From assembly GCA_013396995.1 (NCBI GenBank), contig VWZP01009170.1, positions 951,686 through 1,015,685 on the forward strand: a stretch of 64,000 nucleotides of DNA, given 5' to 3'. The position numbers and the translations under genes are program-made. The DNA comes from Dicaeum eximium (Eukaryota > Chordata > Aves > Passeriformes > Dicaeidae). Positions 37,643 through 50,250 of the stretch are shown here, one piece after another; positions within the stretch are counted from its first letter, which is position 1; every line of letters begins with the position of its first letter. The notes beneath the pieces were generated by a model. It did not search any database, was not told the origin of the DNA, and saw only the letters and a program-made list of their open reading frames with translations.

Positions 37643-38330
37643 GGAATTGAATTGGAACCACAGCAAAGTATGGTTTGGAAGGGGCCTCTGGAGATCATTT
37701 GGTCTCTCTTTCTGTTGGTGGACTTAGATTTGATTATTCAGGACATCACCAAGATGAGCCTCAATTTTTTCCAGCAAGAAGATTCTACCACTTCTTTGAG
37801 TGATCTTTTCAAAAGTTCAATTGCTTTCACTGGAATGTACATTTTTTTTAGGTAGTGGAAGTTATAAAGAGATCTTCTGAGCCTTTTCTTTCCAGCCCAG
37901 GTCCTAAACTTTTCTTCATATGAGAAGTTCTCCAGTTCTGTAATCATCCTGGCTGCCCTTCACTGGACCCTATCCAATTTTCAGAGTCTCTCATGAAAAT
38001 TTGAGGCCACCAAAACCAGGCAATCATTCCAGGAATAATATAAGGTGCTGAATAGAGTACAGAAATCACATCCCCTGGCCTGCTGTGGTCTAGGGCAGGG
38101 TTTCTTCGTTGCCTCCAAGGTGTCCTGCTGACTCTCATCCCTCTTGCTGCCTGCCAGGGCCCCATGTTTTTTACAGCAGAGCTGTTTCATGGACTTGTGA
38201 TGTCCATGTTGTCCAGCTGGTCCCTAACTCAGCTCTGCTCTGCAACTCCAGGCATCTCCAGCCTGTCTGGTGTTGGGTCGTGACTCTTGGAAGAAGAGGA
38301 GGTGCAGGGAGGGAATGACTTAGCCTGAGA
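37643..38330 (-). mobile_element. CR1 LINE fragment, about 0.69 kb
   Basis: Minus-strand CR1 with the 3' end at left. Diagnostic plus-strand strings are TATGGTTTGGAAGGGGCC, CTCTGGAGATCATTTGGTCTC, CTGTAATCATCCTGGCTGCCC, TTCACTGGACCCTATCCAA and AGTACAGAAATCACATCCCCTG. They are followed by the block CTGCCAGGGCCCCATG ... ACAGCAGAGCTG. Together they match, in order, the reverse complement of the CR1 3' region upstream of its tail, including the end of the reverse-transcriptase ORF. Divergence is high, so the copy is old. No ORF2 reading frame survives. The right boundary is approximate. Confidence 0.9.
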
Positions 38331-41300
38331 GTGTTCTGGAGGAGAGCCAGGGTGTGCACACCCACACAGCCCCTTCTCTGCAGTGCTCTGGCACTAATGA
38401 AGGGAACTGGTGGTTTAATTCCTTTATGCCTACAGGAGCAATCTGGGTTTTGATCATAAAGTAATTGTAAGAGTATGAACTGCTGCTGTGTTGCTTAAAA
38501 GAGCCTGCCTGGCCTCAGACAGTCCTGGAAGTGCTGTAGGAACTTGCCAGGCTGCCTGGCGCCTTTTCTCTCTCCCTTTTGCCAAGATGACCTGCTCACT
38601 TTGCCTGTCCTCCAAGCCAGGCATCGAGCTCCCAGCTCCAAATCCAGAGGCAGAGGCCGTGTGAGCACGACCTTTCTGAGCAGGGCCCAAGGGCTCAGTG
38701 AAGGGTTTCCACGCCCACCTGGACTGGAGCACCAAGGAATCTCCAGTCTGTTGAAAAAGACCTTACCTAGCAAGGCACAAGAGGGGAGGAGGCAAGAGGA
38801 TGCCCTGCGCAGCCTCCCCAGCCACCCAGTGTGGCTTGTTCATCCTCTGCTACCGCCTCCAGCAGCTTCCTCTGAAAGTTCTCTTGGAACTCAGCAAACT
38901 CAGTCTTTATGCAGCTCTGTCAGCCATTATGTTACAGATTTACTGCCAAAATTTGATCATTAACCGAGCTGACAATTGAATTCATTTGTTCCCTGGAAAA
39001 TGGGGCTGTGCTGCCTGCCACGTTAGGGTGAAACAGCTGGAAGAGCTGTGGGAGGATAATCTGGCTCAGAGCTGGGATGGGAGGGCTGCCCAACCACAGC
39101 ACACGCTGCTGGCTGGCTAAGAAGGGGCAGTGATGGAACTTCTGCTCCCTCCTGTCCTTTTACCAAACCCTCATGGCTGGATGTGCTGTCAGGTAGTCTG
39201 GACAGCTTTGCAAGAGGGGCTAAGAAACCAAAAAGCTGTCAGTGATTGTAAGAACTTTATATCTGAACTACTTGGAGAATCTGTGGCTCTTCCAATGCCT
39301 TGTATCACCTGAAGCAGTTCCACAGGCCTCCTGATAGATGGATGATGCAGGGCCAACCTCTCTGTTAAGCCTGTGGGCTCTTTGTATGATTGGATTAGGT
39401 CAGGTCTAATCACATCTTTTTCCCTCTCACAAGCCAGACTCAATACAATGTAATCAGAGAAGAGCAGCAAGAATGCTAGCATGGCTTATTCTAATAAAGT
39501 GAAAAATCAACTTCACTTTTTCTTAGGTTGTTGCAGCAATTTATTTTAGCAATTAAAAATTTATTCAGTCAGAAATATGCTATAAAAGCATGATACTGTT
39601 GCTAAGAGCCAGAGCTAGGAAGCTTTCCTGGCTTCCCTTAGAGCCAGTGGTGAACCTGGAGATGCTCAGCATGGAGTGTGACGAATTGAGAGGCACTCAG
39701 TATATTCAAAGTCTGCATTCCCATTAGGTGTTCAGAACAACTTTTTATATGTATGGTGGGGAAACAAAAAAGGAAAACATGTAAATATGGCAAGTTTTAA
39801 TTTAGGCTTGAGAAGACAATAGCTTAGCCAGTTAATTAGCATTTACCTTCAGAAATGGTTTTGTTGTGTGGCTTATTTTATAGAAATCTTCAATGAATAA
39901 AGAAAAACAGATATTGTTTCTCTGGTAACAAGTAAAGCTCAATGCCCTGTTTCACTAATGGTGCAGAAACAATCCTTTTTCCCCATCACTTTAAGTTTCC
40001 AATTACTTTTCCTTCTCTTATCCCTTCATTCTTAACTTAAAACATATTCAAAACTGTGCTCACATTGTTGTTCACATGAAGGTGAAATTTCAGGAAGTTA
40101 AATATTCAGAAACAGGACTAATTAGATTTATGTTAGCTGCCCTCCTGGGAGCGTTGCTTTGCTTCCAGGGATAAAGACTAAGGGAAGTCAACCAGTTCCC
40201 ACATATCCCCTCTGTTACACCCCCTGTATCTGACACTGCAAGAGAGTTTGGCCCAAGACCTAAGGGACTGTGCCTCTTGCAGGCTTATTTTGTGACTGGT
40301 GGGAAGGAGAAGACAGATGTTGTCACATTCTGACCATAACACCAAAAAAGGATCTGAAATGCCTTATTTACCTTGACAGTGTCCTTGGCAGAGCTGGACA
40401 GGAATCTACTAAATTACAACAGTAGCTGCACCAAAGGGGAAAGGAAACATAAGAGTGTGGCCCCCAGTTTGATCCTGAAGTGACAGGAATATTTTGAACA
40501 GGCTAATGTTGGATAGCATATTCATGCTAAGAAAAGATTTTGGTAAGCAAAATAAACTCCTCCAATTAGTTGGCACTGTGATTCATTTAGGTGTAATTTT
40601 CAGTTGGGCTTACATCTGGACTAATGTTAGCACTGGAAGATGAGTTTGCTACTGAAGAATGTGAAATTGTATCTGGAAGGGCATGGTAGGAAGTGGGATC
40701 CATTTCATCAATTTCTTAGGAAATTAAGTTTTCAATTAAAATAAAATGAATTTATCTTCCTAGAGATGGGCCTGTAGAGACTTAGATTTGGGTAATTTTT
40801 CAAACATCCACAAACAGATGGCTCCCATGTTTCTTTACTTAGAACCTACCCAAGCAGAGCAAAAATCCTCACCAAAAATAAATCCCCACCAAAAAAAATG
40901 TCCACATCTGGAATATCAAAACAGTTCCCTGAAACTGTACTGGCAGTCTAGGATACTTGACTTGTTTTGATCTCCACTGGTGTGCAAGAAGAGAATATTG
41001 AAATAGGTAGGTATGCTTCAGTGTTTGGTATTTGATATTTTAAAAAGTTAATATTCTGAAAGCTGTAGTCAAAAAAGGTCAGTAACTGTTTTTTGAATGC
41101 ATGCAAAAGTGTTGTAGTCTGAGCTGGAGGAAATAATTTGGTCTTGTGTTGAGCTGGAAGCCTCCAGCAGAGCTTGGGAAAGGTAAGAAGTTTTCCACTT
41201 GGGATCATTCCACGCTTCCCCCAAAATATTCCCATCCCATGTGTTTACATGTGGCTCTTGAAGTATTTGCTAACGTGTGCAAAATTTCCAAAATGTCCAG

Positions 41301-43588
41301 TACTATTGGAAATTAGCCTTTGTGAACCAAGGTTCAGTCTTTTCTCACAGACACAGTTGGATTTATGGCTGGGGAGGCAGGGGGTTTGCAAGCAAGGAAT
41401 TCATATTTGCTCAAACTCTTCCCCTCTCTTCATCCCATGCTTTCACTTCCACAAAGCCGGAAACACTACAGATGTGCCAGACAAATGGAAGCTGCATTTT
41501 TTGGAGAAGTGGAGAAGGAGAAAAAAAAAAGGCAAAGATCAAATATCATTCACTACCGCAATTCAGTGTATTCACTTCTGCAATTCAGTGTGAGCAGCTG
41601 GAGGTGGCAAACAGAGAATGGAAGAATTAAAATAATCCTAGATTTGCATTCACAAATCCATGGAAACAGAATTTCTCTTCAAAATTGCCCAATCCTGCTA
41701 TGTGTGCAACCAGGCCATAAAATATATTATAAGGGTGGAGGTATGGCAGAGTAGAGGCAAGCACTGACCAAGAATGTGTCAGTTTGGAGGAAATAAAACA
41801 GGGTGAAGGGAAAAATAAAAGAAGAATTTTGAAAGGAAACATGTTGAAGGATAAAAGGTGGCACTGGAAAACAGTCTAATGTGCTGAGGTATTGATCCAA
41901 ATGCACTATGAGCCTTGCAAAGAATAATGTGGAGCTTGGCTTTCCCTGGAGGATACAGGTGTGATAACTTGGAAACAATTCTGATCAAGGGGAGAAAAAG
42001 ATGTATCTCCAGTCTAGAGTAGAAAGATGAACCTTCTGTCATTTTCTAAACCCAAGTTATAATGCATTTTTCCACACTTGAAATGCAGTCCTAATTTGGG
42101 AATCATTAGGATCTTGGACTAGAAATCTCTTTCAGAATTCTGAGAATTGTGGAAATGAATTTATGAGAAGCCCCCGAATTGGCACGTATTCTTTTTTCAT
42201 ACATAAATATTGTAGACAAAAGGAAAGATAGAGAAATTTATATATATAGAAAAAAAACCCAAAAATATTCTTCAAGTAAAACTCAATTCCAAGTAATTGC
42301 TCAGTATTGATATTAACTTGACAGGAGCAGAAAGGGACAATTTGCAGTGAATTGTGTATTAAGTAGTTGGAATGTGAAGTGTTTACTAAAATAACAGTAA
42401 TTATTCAAACCAAGCTAATGGCAGCGAAGTTGTTGGGAAGCCTGTGGAATATGATGTGGTTGTTTGCTGCAGCATGAATGCAGTGGGTAAGTTTTGGTTT
42501 GGTTTGTTTGTTGTTTTTTTTTTTTTTCAAAATACTACGAAATTTTAAATAGTTATTTATTTATTTATTTTTTAAAAGCTTGCACTACAGCATAATCTAA
42601 TCAAAAGGGAAAAAATACCAATAGTTCTTCAGCATCTTCTATCTGGAGGCAATAGCTAGTAATATATTGCACTACATTTGATTATGACATTACAGAGATT
42701 GGCTGTTTATTATAAGGGCTGCATCCATATCACTCAAATACAGCTAGAAGCCTATTAAAGAACTTCTGTGTTCTCAGCTGCAAAACTTAAACTGATTCTG
42801 TGCCTACTGGCAAGGGCTGAAGTTCCCACTGACAAATGCATGCAATATGTAAAGACTTCAATTTTGTGTTTTTGACAGCCAAAATGTTTTAATGTTGTAA
42901 AGAATTGATTAGAATACTGTCAAAAGGCACCTTTAATAATTTTATTCATTACTCAGTATGCTTTTTAATGTATAGATTGTCTCTTGCCTTTTAGTATGAA
43001 AGTGAATCTGTTATCTGCTATTATTATATCTTTGGATATACAAATGTCCTTTTTCACAGATGCACACTTGTGTTAAGTAACAGAGAGTTACTTAACTATA
43101 AAATTTGGAATCTCAACCCTAAGCAGTAGATGCCAAATGAGAATTGATTTTTTTTCCAATTTATATAAGGGCAAAAAACCACTTACATACCATCTTTAGA
43201 AGAATTTTCATGAAATTTTTTTTTACAGTTCCAATTATTCACCTTTTCTCATGTTGTTAAACTAGTTGTCAAAAACACCCCTTGCCCAGATATTGCAGGT
43301 AGGATGTGTTGTGAGAAATAAGGTGTTTTTTTTCTTCTAACAACCTGCTTTGTTCTTTATATAATTTATGGGGGGAGACATAAAGTAAGCTAATGAAATA
43401 ACTGGGAATGGATTGGCATGTCACATGCAGGAGGGCACACAGCCCTCGTTGGAATGACTGTGATGGATGGTGGGCATGGGGAGATGAAGTGGTTGCTTGT
43501 GCTCAGTATGATCCACAACCTCCAGCTTCAGAAAGATTCCTTAATCATGACAGCTCTTGGAAAAGGGAGAGTCCTGTGGATAGCAGGG
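38331..43588. other. Unique non-coding DNA, no gene seen
   Basis: A GC-richer patch at about 38490-38880 is open in several frames on both strands, but no translation is recognisable. The interval 41326-41590 contains no TAA, TAG or TGA at all on the plus strand (see findings). A tetranucleotide (ATTT)n lies at 42553-42570. A T-rich tract with GGTTTGGTTTG lies at 42491-42528. Confidence 0.6.
42491..42528. repeat. T/G-rich low-complexity tract
   Basis: The sequence reads GTTTTGGTTTGGTTTGTTTG and then passes into a T-run of about 14. It has the same build as the tracts at 13640-13745 and 45663-45728. Confidence 0.9.
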
Positions 43589-43632
43589 AAAAAAAAAAAA
43601 ACAACCAAAAACCAAAAAAAAACCCACCAACC
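43589..43632. repeat. A/C-rich low-complexity tract
   Basis: An A-run of about 13 passes into AACAACCAAAAACC, another A-run of nine and then CCCACCAACC. It is the reverse-orientation form of the T/G-rich tracts in this window. Confidence 0.9.
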
Positions 43633-45662
43633 TGGGATTTCTCTGTATTTGTTGTCGATTCCTGAACGCCTTTGGTGTTGCAGAGCTACTTCAAAGGCAG
43701 GAGCAGCAGGAGCAGCTGTCCAGCAGCTGTGGGATGTGCCCAGCAGGGCAGGATCATCTCGCTCTCCTGGGGCTGGGACTAGAGGGGCCTCCCCTCTGCC
43801 CACCTGTTGGTTCCCCAAACTGAGGGGAAATTAATTGCCTTCCATTTCCCACTGCTCCTCCAGGTCTGTTTGGGGCTGACTAATGGCTTCCAAATGTGTT
43901 TGAAGACAATTTCCATAGGGGAGGAAGGAGAGGCAGGTAGATGGGAGGGAATTGCCTGGGTCTTGTTTATTCTAGGGAATCAGGATCAAAGCAGAGCCCA
44001 AATGTGCATTGTGTGAATTAATGTAGGATTGCAGTCTCATCCAGGTACCTCCCTCTCCAGCACTGTGAGTTGAGACCTGTGCCTCACAGCTCTGCATTTT
44101 GAGTGGGATTGCTGCAATTTGGGTCTTGGCAGAGTGTTATCAGGTCCCGTGCATGTAGGGAATTCTGAATTCCTGGTTTTGCTGCTGAGGGTCACTTATT
44201 GGAAACTGGGACCTCCAGTGATCTTTGGGTCAGGTGAATAAACTGCTCTGGTTACAAGGAAGCCCCTCGTTATTGAGAAATTGACTGCTGAGTAGTAGTA
44301 ATTGTATAAATTAGCATTAATTTAAAAAAAAACCCCATAGTATCGGGAGATTTTGCAAAACGGTTTAGCAAACATTATATGCAAAAGGAATGAAATAGCA
44401 GGCCTCAGAGGTTAGGCTGGATGAAGAAGCAAAGGAAACCATTACATTAAGTGCTACCAGCAGGGATGGGGAGTGTTTCAGCAGCTTGACTTTCTGAACA
44501 TTAAAGTTGTGTGTGCATAAAAACATCAAGATGCCAACCTAGGGGGAAGCTGCATCTCTAATTCTTCTGTAGCATAGATGATAATTAATCAAGATGGATC
44601 CAGCTGGTTTGGTTTAAACATATCCAACAAGTTGTGTATGATAGAAACCAACTCAGCAGAGCTCTGTTTAAAACAAAAAAATCTGCCCTGTGTGAAACTC
44701 TACATATTTTCTGTGGATGTAGTCTCCTGGTGACCATTTATATTTTAGGAACTGACATGTTCACTTTCATTAAACTTGCCTGAAAATGGAAAGCAACTGT
44801 TTAAGACCAGAGCTGTTGACCTTACATTTCACAAGTGATAAGATTTTATTTACTGTAGTTACTGCAGGCTTACTGAAACTGGGAAAATATTTTAATATTT
44901 TGCCATTTCAGATACGTAAATGTAGATACATACATTCCTGTGCATTGTTCAAATGAACAACCAAAAAAATAGTTAAAAAAAATCAAACTTGGCTGAAAAA
45001 CGCCTGAATGCACAAGTGCTGATTTTGGTTTAGCCCAGGAATTTTCAAGCCAAAATATGTACCAGTTTCACAGAGTTGGGTTTTTAAAATTTTGGTTTGA
45101 CATGCAAGTCCTTCAGAAAGCAGATGGACTTGTGGCATCAGTATCACCCTTAGAAAAAAACAGGTTTCATTTTAGCCAAAGAGTGGTTAGACATACTTTT
45201 TTTTTCTGCTGTGTATATTTTCATGTCTATACCTGTGATTCCTGCCTGTAGTTCTGCTGTGCTATATAGCAGCAGTGCCTTCACATGGAGGTTTATTTAT
45301 AATTTTCCTGTGTTTGACTTTCTGAATCTTCTCAGTAAGGAGAAAAAAAAAATCACATATTATTCATAATCTGAAATAATTTCTGGTTTCGGTAGGCCCA
45401 GAAAAGATTTTGTAAAGCTCCTTAGTATTTTGTACAGGATTTGATTGTCTCTGGAGTTGTACTGACTTTCCCTTTGGACTGTGTGATGCTTCCTTGCTCA
45501 GGTTACAGATCTGAGAGAGGCTGGGTTGGGCTTCCAGATGGGAAGCTACTGGCTTTTTAAATTTGGTTTTCATAGTTTTTTGTTTTGTTTTCTGAGAAAA
45601 TACAGAGAGTGAGGAAATGCATCCAATTGAGTAATAAAGGAGTTTGCAATGCAGATACTTCA

Positions 45663-45728
45663 GTTTTGGTTTTGTGGTTTTTGTTTGGTTGGTTGGTTTT
45701 TTTTTTGGTTTTTTTTGTGGTTTTTTTA
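45663..45728. repeat. T/G-rich low-complexity tract
   Basis: The tract contains GGTTTTGTGGTTTTTG, (GGTT)3 and T-runs of up to ten. Like its relatives it has nearly no A or C on the plus strand. Confidence 0.9.
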
Positions 45729-46452
45729 AATAATCTGAAATGTCACAAGCAATTACAAATAATCACTTTTCTTGCTGGGGTGCTTCAGCTGAGAACCCAT
45801 GAATCACACTGTGGAGTAGGGATTTTGGCTATGTCCTATGGGAGGCTGCAGGATGTGTGGAATCCCCCATATTGCTGTTGTTTCTGACACAGACATTTTC
45901 CAGAACAAAGCCAAGGGGACTGTATTTACTTAGACATCCATGGCACATCAAATAATTCTCGTGACTGTGACTGATGGAATAACTCCTGCTCTGCAGCCCT
46001 GTCAGAAGGGGGGCAATTCAGAGATTGGGAGAGGCAGGCTGAGGTGGAAAAAGAGCAAATGAGTCATTTTTCATAACAAAGTGTCCTGTTTGTGTGTACC
46101 AGCAACATCATGGAGGAGGGGGAAGAAAGAAATACTCCCTCAGTCACAATAAATAGCAAATGGATTGGGTAGGTGAAGAAATGATTTGCTTTTCCTCCAT
46201 GATGGTAAGTGACCCAGGAAGATGCTGGCAGATCTGCTTGCTTCCTGTGGGTCTTTCTTTCCTGCTGCTGCGTTCAAAGGACTCACAGAATAATTTGCTG
46301 CAAGTTTCAGTACTGATCATTTACCTAAACCTGTCAGCAGTAACTGAGAACAGAGAGAAAATACAATTTTGTTTTGATCTTTTTGTGACCTGGTTGCTAG
46401 AGGACATAAAATATCTGTATATACTGTGATTATTATGGTTTTTTATTAGTTT

Positions 46453-46478
46453 GTTTATTCATTTATTTATTTATTTTA
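46453..46478. repeat. (ATTT)n microsatellite
   Basis: About six imperfect units of TTTA/ATTT are present. A similar short array is at 42553-42570. Confidence 0.85.
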
Positions 46479-48376
46479 TATCCCTTTAAAAAAAGGACTG
46501 TGGCATGACAGTATTCTGGATTCCTAGCACATGGTTATCTTCAATTGTTTTTTAAATCAGAAAATTGTTGTTCTGTGTGACAAAATGACTGAAGCTGACA
46601 GTTTGATGGTGAAGCAAAGGCAATTGGCTTAAAGTTCTTCTGTATACTTATGGAAAACCCAAGAGAATGGCTGATTTATACCTCAGTCACATCACATGCT
46701 GATAATTTAGGTATCTCTGTCTTCTGCAACTGTTAGGCTCGTGCTTCAACATGCAAGGTGACAGCTAGATTTTAACTCAACTCTATTTAATTTCTTGAGT
46801 GGATTTTTAATTAATTGCCAAAACAATACTGATGTTAGATTATGGACTAATAGCAGGCTCTCTGAGGTACAGATTTTTAGCAAACAGGCAGGAGGTCTAA
46901 GATCTCCTATGTTGTATTTTGAAGTTTTGCATTCCCTCATTCTCCCTTGTTGGCATTGATGCTCCCTCTCTTGACGGTGAGCTGGAAGTGACACTTATCA
47001 AAATAACTTGACAAAGATGCTTTCAAAACTGTCACCTCCTTATGATAATGTAATTATTCCTTATTTCTTCAGATTTGAAGCTTCTCATGCACGTTTTTAT
47101 CTACTGCTTTCGGAATTGGAGCATAATATTACTGAAAAGTCACAGTGTAAGAAAAATCTAGAGATTATCGGTTAGAAATGTAGTTTTTGGTCTTTCAAAT
47201 ACACAGTTTTTGAAATAAAAAGCAGTATTAAAGTCTTACCCAAATGCTGATTTTGCATTTAAACTGTCAAATAATCACTTACCAATATAAGCTTCATTTC
47301 CTATATATTAATGAACTGCATTTTAATGCAATAGCAACAGGCAAGGTGATAATTTTCCAAGAGTTAATACTGTGCTTCATGAAAATAGTTTTTTTTTAAA
47401 TAAAACTATTTTTATTGTATGGACAATTTTGCTTTCTCTGTAAGGCCCAGGAGAGAATTTTGGATTATTAAAGTAGAGTTTCAATAAAAAGTACAGATAT
47501 GTTTAATATGACTTAAATGTTGTGAGTTTAATTGGATTTTTTAAAGGATTTCAGGTTAATTATATGTAACAGAACTTGATAATAGCAAGACTTAGGTAAC
47601 CATTCTGATGAGATAGTTCTCTTCAAGAATACTATTTATTTTAGTGCTATTCTCTGCTTCAGTGACAATATCTATGGCGATAAGAATGTGAATTTTAGAA
47701 TTTCATCCAACTTGAAGGATGTGATGTTGTGTGGAGCCTCTCTCAGTGTTAGTTACCTTCCTTGCAGGATGAATTGGAGATCCTCTTTGGATTCCAGAGC
47801 TTGAGCTGCCAGCCATAGGTTCCTGAAGCACCTTCACCATCCTGAAGTTTTGTCATGTTGGCTTTCTGTTCTCTTATATCTATGTGAAGACTGGTTGGTC
47901 AGTGTCAGTCAAATATTTGCAAAATTCTATTCTAGTTTCTGACTTTTTAAGAAATATGCTGCCATATTTGGGTTTATTTGTCTACACACACAAACACCAT
48001 GTATATTATTGACATTACATTGTATATAGAGTTATCTATATTTTTAACTTCAAACACAATGATGGCCCTAGAATGTGTATTTTTCCATAGTACTGACAGT
48101 TTTAATTTATGGACAGACACCTGCAAGTTGAAAGGAAAAAGGGACACTTTGAGAAAGTAGTAATGTCACAGTAATACAGTCTCCACACTGGATGTAATAC
48201 TATATATACTGCATTGTAAATATTCCCCTCCAAGAGGAATGGGATGTCTATAAGCATATACCTAAAACTCTTGTTAATTGTTAATGTCCAGAGTAACTGT
48301 GAATATTGTTGTAAAGACATTTTTTAGAATCTATAGTATTGGAGGAGTCAGCTGAAAATAGCTGTGTGACATGCCT

Positions 48377-48430
48377 GAAACAGACATTCAGATTCAGACA
48401 TTCAGAAACAGATATTCGGATTCAGACATC
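48377..48430. repeat. 28-bp imperfect tandem repeat, two copies
   Basis: The unit starts GAAACAGACATTCAGATTCAG at 48377 and recurs at 48405 as GAAACAGATATTCGGATTCAG. Within each unit the smaller motif CAGACATTCAGATT is itself partly repeated. This suggests stepwise slippage from a 12-16 bp seed. Confidence 0.85.
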
Positions 48431-49419
48431 TCTGCCGAGCACAAGGAAAGGCCTGAATAGCAGGATTACAGATCCCACAAATCCCCTGCTCACTTTTACA
48501 GAAGGATCAGGCAGTTTATGTATGCAGTTAATCTATTTTCACTTCAGTGCAGTGACTTGCAGCTGCAGCCCGCTTCATGGGCAGATCAGAAGCTGCACTG
48601 TAATATCTGCTTGGCCTGTGCTGTTTTTCTTGGAAGGGTAATTGTTTTGCTTACAGCACGTTTTATTTTCTCAGGGTATGCTCAGGAATAAACACAGCTC
48701 AGGCCACCTAAACCTTGTTCCTTGGCAGAAGCTCAGCCATGGCTGGGGTGATTGGAATCACGGTTAGAGGAGCCCAGGCATTGCGAATTTAGCTCAGCAG
48801 GACATGCCTGGGTGGTCTCTCCACACTTCTCTGGGGTCACTTCCACATTTCAGATATTACAGATCCTGCTCAGATGTTTACCACAGCCAGTGCTTGAAAA
48901 CCCTTCAGCTGACCCTAGCTGGAGATGCAGAAAGGGGACTGTCAGCAGTTCGGGCAGGTGAGGCAGGTTTTCCAACTTGTCATTATCCAAAGGTAAGAGG
49001 ATAACAGCCTCCAAAACCACAGTGCTTCCTCAGGCCTCCGGTCTTTTATTTATTTTTAAAACATCCCTCCCAAGCTGTCTTATTTCATCTCACAAAGAGC
49101 AGTTTCCTTCACTGCTGTCTAGTATTTGAAAGTGTCAAGGGCCAAGTCTGTCTGGAAGTCTGGCTCTACATTTCAGGGAAAACAAGCTCAGGGCCTGGCT
49201 GCAGGTATGCAGCACCTACCGTAGCTGAGCCATCATTTGGGAAACACATTCTGTAAATTTTCATAAAATTGCAGATGCTCTGATGTTTTGCTGAGCTAGG
49301 AGGAAGTTTGTTGGCAAAATCAATAAACTCTGAAGTTCTTCTTCAGAAGAAGGTTCTTCTTTTCTGACAAAGACAATGTTCAAATATTTGAAAGTACGAA
49401 GTGATTAGGGCTCATGGAA
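48431..49419. other. Unique non-coding DNA, no gene seen
   Basis: No exon or repeat family is recognisable. Open frames on the plus strand at 48752-49004 overlap in two frames and look incidental. Confidence 0.6.
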
Positions 49420-49760
49420 TTGGAGTCCTCTTGGCATCCGTATCACTTTGGGAGGTGGGACCAAGGCTGTTAGGGAAATTCCACGTGAAAGCTTCAGCGT
49501 GCCTGCATCAACCTCGTGTGCATGAGGACCAGGATGGGAAGGCATCAGCTTGGTCTGTTTTGTGCCAGGAAGCAAAGAGCATCCCCTGCCGTGAGCCAGT
49601 GCGCACCCGGAGCTGCTGCATCCCAACACGGGGCTGGCGAGCAGGGCTCAGCCACCCTTTGTTTATTTGGGTGCAGATTTTCATCACATCAGCCTTTCAA
49701 CATTTGCATATGCAAACAGGAGATCTGAAGGGTAACAGCTGTGAAAATACATGGTTATGA
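49420..49760. promoter_or_regulatory. CpG-richer patch with E-box and octamer-like palindrome
   Basis: About ten CpGs fall within 49425-49680, well above the sparse background. An E-box CACGTG lies at about 49483. The perfect 14-base palindrome TTTGCATATGCAAA lies at 49703-49716. It joins an octamer ATTTGCAT (49702-49709) to a mirrored ATGCAAA, an arrangement that could seat two POU domains. A 119-codon open frame (49401-49760) covers the patch, but its translation is unfamiliar. I infer a possible enhancer. It is too short and CpG-sparse to be a true CpG island. Confidence 0.28.
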
Positions 49761-49939
49761 CCCACCTTACACACACTATATGCACCTTTGGGATGTGAAT
49801 TTTATATGGGTTAAAAGAATTACAGGCACACGCAGGTAGGCACACTGTCACGTTTCCTGCTTTGTTGTGTGTTTTTTTGACTTCATTAGCTCCCATCCAC
49901 AAGCAATTAGATGTACAGTCCAGAAATACTTAGGAGTGC

Positions 49940-50250
49940 TCCATTTCTTCCCCTATCACTTTGGATTCTGATCAGCTCTCTCGGAGCTCGGCATTCAGCG
50001 CGAGCTCCTGCAATTAAGCCCTTCCCCATGGCATTTTACCACATGGTGTCATGCTACAGCGCTGTTTACTTAATCTCCTTACTTTGCTAGATGGCAAGTG
50101 TTTCATTAGGAACTGTGAGGAATTTGTTATAATGCAGCATAATCTAATGAGGGCTTGTCTCCAGTCAGGACACGTTTGCATTACTGGTTGATGTGATTAT
50201 GTAGGTAAAGCTTCAATATAAACTGGACTAGGGAGTCTTTTGCACACACG
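49940..50250. promoter_or_regulatory. Possible conserved non-coding element
   Basis: The block has clustered CpGs at its left end (GGAGCTCGGCATTCAGCGCGAG, kept in two parts around 49984-50003) and a run of motif-dense unique sequence after it. That run includes GCAATTAAGCCC, GCTGTTTACTTAATC (forkhead-like GTTTAC) and GCAGCATAATCTAATGAG. No simple repeat interrupts it. The appearance suits a conserved enhancer, but only an alignment could show it. Confidence 0.27.

Larger units (their letters stand above)
43633..48376. other. Unique non-coding DNA, no gene seen
   Basis: I see no exon or repeat family. A perfect 15-base palindrome, GGAATTC-T-GAATTCC, lies at 44159-44173. A T/G-rich tract lies at 45663-45728. 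An (ATTT)n microsatellite lies at about 46453-46478. AT-rich unique DNA fills 46990-48300. Confidence 0.6.

Noticed and set aside
37616..38318. Short open frames between 37616 and 38318
   Set aside because: They lie within the decayed minus-strand CR1 and are not intact element genes.
38454..38963. Overlapping open frames on both strands in a GC-richer patch
   Set aside because: Openness in many frames at once reflects base composition. No protein family is recognisable.
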